From the NCBI GenBank assembly GCA_018389105.1, contig JACATO010000120.1, forward strand, positions 1,882,158 through 1,946,157: DNA of 64,000 nucleotides, in the 5' to 3' direction. Source of the DNA: Nautilus pompilius (lineage: Eukaryota > Mollusca > Cephalopoda > Nautilida > Nautilidae). The notes beneath the pieces were generated by a model, which was not told the origin of the DNA, did not search any database, and saw only the letters and a program-made list of their open reading frames with translations. The translations under genes and the position numbers were made by a program. This document shows, in pieces, positions 56,726 through 64,000 of the stretch (the first letter of the stretch is position 1; each line of letters begins with the position of its first letter).

Positions 56726-59566
56726 GGCGGCGTCATTTTAAAAACGGCTGTAGCTTTTAAATATATTAAATTTCTGAAACTCTCGTCTTCGCGAGAAAGT
56801 AAGGGAACAGAAATGTAAATACATTGAATAGTAATAAATACAAATGCAGATAACGCACACAAGCAAAATCACTACAGATGAAAACAATAGAAAAAAATAC
56901 CAACGAACAGGATCACTGATATTTGGAATAGGACAAAAATCAACCAGCATCAATAAACGAAAAATAGCCATACTTATGGGCAAATACAACTAATATTATT
57001 AACCAGAATTAAACAGATATGGAACAAATAATGGTAATTACAAATAGAGTTTCAAAACTAAAGTATAAAAGAGATAAAATACTATAAAATAAATATAAAC
57101 AAATATAAAGTGCCAATGAATATAAACTGGCAAGTATAGCAATAAGCAGAGGCACACACAAACAGTACACGATATAAGGATAAAGAAGATCAAGATGACA
57201 TTAATAAAAGTAGAAAATGAAACTGATATTAAGCCGTAAAGGTCATCAACCCGGCTTCTGTTACATATGTAGGAACATGGCTAGGAACGTCGTATAATTA
57301 ATAACATTTAATTCTAATCCATCGCTTTACGAGTAATAAAAATGTGGACAGATATTTTGGAAAAAAAAATAGACATGAAGGCAGATTCTCACCGATTTAT
57401 TCAATTTTATTTAGGATTAAAAAAGATTGGAATTATTCTGACATTCCTGTGGAATACGGATCCATTTTTTTTTTTTACCAATATTCGAAATGTTTCCTGA
57501 TGACTTTATTAGGAATAATTACATTAACATGTAAAGCAGAATTATGTTGTTGTTGTATTCTACGGAGCAAATTATTAATTCATACTACCATCTTATATTT
57601 ACATGGTTTAAACGCCACAAACCCTGCTTAACACTTTACAAGCAACTGTCTATTGTTATTCATGTTTTGTTGTTGTTGACAACTCTAATGATTGGCTGCC
57701 CACAGAGCCCTGTCTTGGCTTAAGCCGGACGTCGTCCAGTTCCTCGTCGGAACGGTTATGCTGATCGATTAATATCTTGCGTTCTGGATGAGGAAGTCGT
57801 CCGAGGGATTTTGGGTAGTTTGGGGAAAGTAAAATACGAGTAAATAGTTTTAGGAGAAATGTTTTGGCTAACATGTGGTAATATCGATCGGAACGTGGAA
57901 AATTCCCAGTCAAGAGTTGATGTCGGTGGCTGATCCGGTCAGGTTTTCCACGGACTGCAGTAAATATATATATATATATGTGTGTTGGCTGACATCGGCC
58001 CGGTGCCAGAGAGAGGGAGAGATCCTTCCGAACACAGGTCTCGATGCGGGTGTCGTCGGTTCTTATAACATCGTGAAGTCAGGTGTTTTTCGCATTTGCG
58101 CAATGGCGGGTTACAGACATCTTTACCGGTGGTAATAAAACACACAGACAAGTATTTGATTACATACATGCAGCTAAACAAGTAGCTTTTTTTTTAAAAA
58201 GAAAACAAACGAAATACAAGACAAAACAAAGTTTCAAAAACCGGGTAGAAACTTGCGATGACTTTGACTCTCGGGATTTTCCCCACTTTTGCAAAGAAAC
58301 CACAAAGAGACAGACAGAGAGACAAATCGCTTAACAGCATCTAAACCACTATCGAGTTTCTCATTTCCCCACTTCTTTCTCACATAAATATACTGCAGAA
58401 GCCTGCGCTGAACAAACGGCGAAAGATAAAAACGAGAAAATCCATCGCACGTCTATTGAAAGAGACTGCAAGATTGTAAACTTTCTCTCTGTACAGCCCA
58501 CCCCCCCCAGACGTATACCCGCAGCTTCTTCTTATAAATCTGCTGCTAACAGCAATTATGAAACACCTGCTTTATAACTGAAAACAAATTCTGCTTAAAC
58601 GGCATTTACTTCGCTTATTGAACATGCGAGGACTTTTTCAAAAGTCAGAACTGCACTGGCAACTTTGGCCGTCGTGATACCTCCTAGCAGGGCTCCAGCA
58701 GGTGCGTGTTTCACAATACCAGGTCTCTTGATTACGCTTGCAACGTCGACTTCATTTTATTTTGGAAATTTCAACGCCTGCACGGCATTAGAAATGCTGT
58801 TTAAATAAAGAAAGAGATCTTACAATACTCGAAATTCATCAAGTATCTCCAAACGTTTTATTAAAACATCTATGAGAAAAAGCAAAGCTTCGAAATGCTA
58901 CAAAACATTGCCCAATTAATACGGTTCACAAAACGCCAATTATTCATAAATTAAATTATAATAATTAAGAAACCAAATTAAAAATCGTTGGAGTTATATT
59001 TACAGGATGGAAACTCGTGGCTGAGTAAATAAATAATGTAAATTTCCAGCCCACGCGTGGCGCCACACTATACAGAAACCACATTTTGACTTATGTAAAG
59101 CGAAGCAACATCCTATTACACGGTTGGGCTCCTATAATAATAGAAAGAATCCAGGACATTATACGAAACTCTGCGAAGTACCTTTACCTTTGTACGACGA
59201 AATTATCGCTCTTCACGCGTCTTCACACCGGGTCCGCATTATATATAAATATTCGCGTGTCTTGAAGATTCCTAATTTACAAGAGATTGCCACAGGCAAT
59301 AATCAGCTGGTCCCTCTACACTCCTTTTACACACCGCTTCTCGTTTTCCTAGAGCACAATCGCAGACTAGAAAATAAGACAATTTGGCGAAGTGGAAAAT
59401 TTGACTAGAAGGTATACAAGCAGCATGAAACGGGAAAAAAACTAATAAACCGTAAATATTCCTTTAATGTTATATTTAAAAACGTTTTTTTTTAAAAAAA
59501 AAAAACCAAAAAAAAAACTCACTAACTTATTATTTTAACATTTTTTTAAAAATATTTTGCGAATTT
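56726..59566. other. Gene-poor stretch
   Basis: AT-rich from 56.75 to 57.6 kb. TA repeat at 57964-57979, C run near 58500, and A/T runs near 59485-59515. No gene recognised. Confidence 0.45.
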
Positions 59567-59862
59567 ATGTTGGAGTCGCGTAGTCGGGGATTCTTCGGTC
59601 CCATACCCGGTAGACGATCGGTCCGTTTGATGATCGTTCGGCTGCGCGTCTCCAAGAGAATATTCGAAGAAAAGAGAATTATGGAGAGAGAAATGCCTTT
59701 AAGGAAGTGGATTGCGTACCAAGGCTTGGAGAAGGAAGAATTTCTTCGGTATGGCAATGCGAAAAGCCAAACTGCAATTCAATACACTAACTGTAGCGGC
59801 TGCAGAGGGGATCCAATAGATTACAAAGTTTTACCTGAGACTGGTTTCGTGTTTCTAGCCAG
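59567..59862 (+). CDS. Possible first coding exon, unknown protein
   Basis: An ATG frame of 98 codons runs to a plausible splice donor (CTAGCCAG then GTAATGAG at 59863) and hits a stop immediately inside the putative intron. The peptide is basic near its start (RRSVRLMIVRLRVSKRIF), then charged and mixed (MEREMPLRKWIAYQGLEKEE), with a Cys pair in NCSGCRG. No family, signal peptide or membrane helix recognised. The opposite strand also has a 75-codon frame here, which lowers confidence. Confidence 0.27.
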
Positions 59863-62800
59863 GTAATGAGTCTTGGTTCCGTTTTGTAGGGGCTCATCGG
59901 CAGAATGTAGGGGAACAAAGGAAACAGGAAAAAATCAACGCTAAACGATAGCGGGCATTTATGTCTATCAAACCTCTTGGACTTTAATGAACCAACAGTG
60001 CAATAGTCTCATCTTGTCAAAGGTATTCCATTAATTTGAGATGACGTCATCGACACAACCTGAACAACCGACGGTCTGGGGTTGGCCGGCTCGTGCGTCT
60101 TAAAAGGAGAATTTTTCCTTTTGTTTCTCGACTTTAACCTTTGAGCGGCTGAAATGCAACAGTTCTGTTAGCATCAGTTAACAGACAGGTGGTAACTTTT
60201 TCTTGTGTCTGAATTAGGAGTATATAGATAGGAAGGGTGAGAAGGTTAGCCGTATGCGCTTGTATACCATGTAACGACAACAGAGCCGTGTGTTGGCAGC
60301 TCTCCGGGAACAATTATGGAAGAGCTAGAGAAATTATCCACTTCCCTTATTAGGGGCAGGACAGAATCTTCCTGCGCAAGTTGCCAGTTCATCATCGCAG
60401 TAGCTACAAGTGACTAAAGAAATCATCTAGGGGTCCTTAAGAATGAGCTCTCTCGCTCAGCGAGTGGGTCGGGACAGATCGATCCCAAAGACCTTCGTAA
60501 TGTCGACAAACAACAGCCGCGTTTCACATAAACTCCTAACACATAATTGTTTACATTCGAGCGATGCGCTGGAAGCCAAACGTCACGGGCCTTGGTAGCG
60601 ATCTAACCCTGACCAAGAGACAATTAAGCCACATGTACCATATAATAGGCGAACTTATAACAGGTCAGACTGCTTAATAGGGCGAGATTATTAGGTTGCT
60701 AAAAGTAGCTACAAGCAAATAAAAGGACAACGTGAGAGGGAAGGGAAGGGAAGGTAGGTGGCGTGAACACTACAGATAAATGACTGTCTTTATATACAAT
60801 TAGCCATCAACAGGATCAAATATAATGCCTCCGTTCTGTCTTCCAGAAAATTCGTTCACGAGATCGTACCGCGCAGGCTTACACTACAACAGGAAGTTAG
60901 ACGCATTTCCTTATACAAAGTTAATACCTTTTATATGAAACACGCGGGTTTCTATATCCGTTTAATCATCATATATATTTTTTTTAATAGGGACAGGCAA
61001 AGATGCTCTCTTTATTTAGAAGATATCTTTCTTTAGGAAAATAAATAGATAATTATAGAGAAATGAGAAATAGTTTCATGCAGTGAACCTTTTGCACAGT
61101 AAAACCAGAAGAGCTTGGACTATGCAAGGACACGACGAGCTCTGCTCCGTGTACTTATGATGTCGGCCTGTTACATCTCGTCTGATAGGTGCTCGAGCCT
61201 CTTCTTACAGCGGAGTCTTGACGGGAAGTTACTGTGAAACGTATTCTACACAGTGCAGCTAAAAGAAGCCGACAGCCGCCGGTCGGTCTTTGTTCTACGG
61301 GCGTGTACAAGAGCCACAAAGATGTCGTGAGGAGCGTCTGGTATCCGTGCGTGAATATGCTTCAGTCCGAAGCGAGAACAGCTTACTCGAATGACTAATT
61401 CCACCTTTGTTTTTGGAGGGCCCCGTTTATAAAGCCCCAATCTGGCTCCCAGGTGAGGCCAGTAAAGTGAGGAACGGTAATGATATAAGCAAATGAGAGT
61501 AGTTCGGAGGCAGCTGTGATGAGGCTAGTTTGAATGGAACCAGTGAAGATGAATGGCTGATGATCGTATGATGCCAGTGAAAATATCCAAGTCCCTTCTT
61601 AGAAGACGCTGGTGATAACAGGGGCCAGCAGTTTCCATGGGCACAAAACAGAAGGGCAGTCATGTGGTCAGTTTACAACAAGCACCCAGCTGAGTTGAGC
61701 GGAACTCTTCTTCCAGCCATCAGTGGTAAAATTGCATCTTTTAGTTTATCTCTACTGACCGTCATATACAATGGAAATACCTTCTTTACGTGCTACGGTA
61801 TCTCTAATTTATGCAATATTATGCAAATACTACTTAAACATGGCGGTTATTGACGGTGGTCCTTCAAAGGTGTCTACTGAATGGTTGTCTAAAGCCGGCG
61901 ACCGTCGTGGCGAAGACCATGCTGGGTGATATCGCTCATGGCTTACAGGCTGCTTCAGGCCAGAAAAGGGGAATTTTACAGAAAATTTCGTCTTTTATTC
62001 TTCTCTTTCTATGAATAGCACTAACTTTAATCCCCTCCCTTTACTGCCACGTTACTCTTTTACTCATTTACTTCAGAGATCCAATTTTTGAAAACTTATT
62101 TCTCAGCATCCTGTATCAATGGCTGCGGTCCCCGTCTGTAACCAAGGTACAGCTGAGACTGCTGCAGCTCGTGTAACAGAATCGTCGTGGTCATAACAAG
62201 GATACACTTTGCTCTCTTAACTTTCTACCCCTCTTGTGTGTGTGTGTGTTCCCTTTCTACTGCTAGGAAAGAAATTTAAGGAAAATAGCGACGGGAACAT
62301 CACGTGTCTGGACTCCACTATTTTGGATTTCAGCGACACACGTCAGCACAACTCCCCCAAGTATAATGAGAACGAGACGCTTATACCTCGTGCATAAACT
62401 AGCTTCTTATCAACCATTTGCAGCGTGAGCTCGATTAGGGACGCTTAGGGATCTGCTTAATACTCGATCGAGTCGGTCGATGAAAATGGAATTGAATACA
62501 ACTCTTTGGAAAGCGAAGTCGAGATCAGGAAATATGCGAAGACGCCATTTAAATTTCCGAAGACATGTCGTGGGAAATCGTCCCAAATTAATCTAGATGT
62601 ATTTAAATTCCATTGTGCGTCTACTGGGAAATTTCAAAGCCTCATCTGGGTATTGGGCCAACAGGAAATAGCAGTCATCGGTGCGGAGTTACAGACTTGC
62701 GTTTACCGAAGCAAACCCGACTGACGAATTATTGGCAGTTCCGTGACGTTGCCGGAGTAAGTCAAGCGTGTAGCAATTTCCTATGACGTAACCACGAAGG

Positions 62801-64000
62801 AAACCCCTTTTATAAAAACAAATATTTTATTTATTTATTTTTATTTACTAATGATCCATTCAACGAAACACTGGATGTGCTCGGTGAGCGGAAACCTTTC
62901 AATTACCTCCCTTTGGTGGGCAATGGCGCGATATCGCCAGCCTAGTAATCTGATTATCATCTTGGAATAGACGCCGTCTTCAGCTATCTGGAACACCGCT
63001 GATGAATTGGCGGTTTTATTCTTTCCGTTTTCTCATCCAGGTTTATAAATTAAACAGCGATTGCTTTACATCATGTAATCCATCTGTATCGCCAAACCGA
63101 AGACGGCTTGAAAATTAAGGCGGATATATCTGTTGCGGTAATCTTTGGAAAACACCGGTTTCGCTCTGGCATTGGTCTCTTTTCTAGAATCAGGCGAATA
63201 GATCAAATAATATATAACGAAATTAATCCCTTTTATCAAAGATGCTGCGCCCGGTTTTGTTTTTACTTTCAAGTTCTTGCAGCATTTATCTATGTTATAT
63301 ACGAACCCCCTTTCAATGCGGTTATTCTCCAAATTATTCTTTAAAGGGCGCTAGAACTCTGTAACCAGTATTTGAGATAATGTGGTGAATACTCTTTATA
63401 AGTCATTCCTTATAATATTGCTCGCCAATTTTAAGTTGTTTTCACATGAAAAAATAGTCATACATGAGCGACTCTGTAACAGCTGCTTATTTGAGATAAA
63501 GAAATTTTATTTTCTCGTTATTTTGAGAATCATTAATCGTTTTAAAAAAAAAACTTTGGGCGCAACAAGACGGTTCGCAAACCGGAAAGAGACTGACCTC
63601 AAAGGTATTTTACATGTTAAATAGTAATGGCATTCCTAGATTGCTAGAGGCTTGCTTGTGATTATCTTAGAGAACAGGAATAACTGTTGAGCTCGAGTGA
63701 TGATAAAAGTCCGTAAACATTTAGATCTTGCAGATATTTCTGTGTTTCTTAGACGAACCTTGATCTGAGGCCATGCAGTTAAAATACAAGCTGTCAATAC
63801 TTGTTCAGTTCTGTTTTATCTGGTTTAGTTGATCATTTTAAAGAAAATTTATGTTTCTTCATATCCTGCACTTCTTAAGTTCTGTAGCTAGCGACAACCT
63901 CTATGAATAAGGACTAACCAAAATAAAGTCTTCAATATAGGCTCACTGTAGGCTTTACACTGCTGATTTAAAAAAGGATTTAATTGTGTAAAAAACAATA
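59863..64000. other. Gene-poor stretch to the right edge
   Basis: No gene recognised. An isolated TGACGTCA at 60043 has no GA context. A short GT run lies at 62236-62249. A frame without ATG at about 62472-62724 stays open and reads as mixed sequence, but has neither splice signals nor family resemblance. A copy-like ATTACCTCCCTTTGG near 62901 distantly resembles the dispersed motif. Confidence 0.4.

Noticed and set aside
56165-56862. Frames up to 193 codons
   Set aside because: Same cause: CT block.

Overview
The window looks like intergenic or intronic DNA from an animal nuclear genome. There are no prokaryotic operons and no ribosome-binding-site-led genes. Real coding stretches are short and bounded by GT/AG splice signals. 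Long GA/CT tracts and several satellites break up the sequence, and all recognisable proteins longer than about 70 residues are decayed DNA-transposon transposases. The dispersed GGGAGATAAC motif and the tRNA-like SINE fragments suggest a mollusc or other lophotrochozoan. That is an inference from general impression, not proof.

Layout. 0-8 kb: a likely first coding exon (minus strand, 394-585, good splice donor) of a gene that leaves the window on the left; a 17-copy array carrying the CRE palindrome TGACGTCA (5.3-5.8 kb); a 15-copy 34-bp minisatellite (6.25-6.77 kb). 8.37-9.68 kb: a complete-length but dead mariner with both inverted repeats and TA duplications. 10.8-12.4 kb: a tRNA-like SINE and a GA block. 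13.2-15.26 kb: a nearly full-length but frameshifted BED-finger hAT transposase with a Charlie-like right end. 17.6-18.2 kb: a TG/AG minisatellite. 18.5-19 and 20.6-21.9 kb: relatively GC/CpG-rich DNA. 25.8-26.3 kb: the last exon of another hAT gene, with its splice acceptor still visible. 28.4 and 30.0 kb: two more CRE-satellite islands. 32.7-33.1 kb: a CAGC/CAGA array with a 187-bp internal duplication. 36.8 kb: a 41-bp inverted repeat. 40.8-41.4 kb: a third hAT relic. 43.25-44.02 kb: a Tc1-like relic. 45.35-46.56 kb: about 30 copies of a 40-bp satellite with higher-order structure. 47.0, 53.4 and 56.3 kb: long GA/CT blocks. 51.6-52.15 kb: a second Tc1-like relic. 52.73-53.04 kb: a possible CARD-like exon. 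59.57-59.86 kb: an open frame ending at a splice donor.

I see no intact host gene, rRNA, functional tRNA or CRISPR array, and no convincing new multi-gene system. The most distinctive feature is a repeat family that embeds the palindrome TGACGTCA (consensus CRE) in GA tracts at five places, in both orientations, about 27 copies in all. Two organised satellites, a hairpin-forming inverted repeat and a few exon candidates are the other items worth checking. Exon calls come from reading by eye and have no transcript support.
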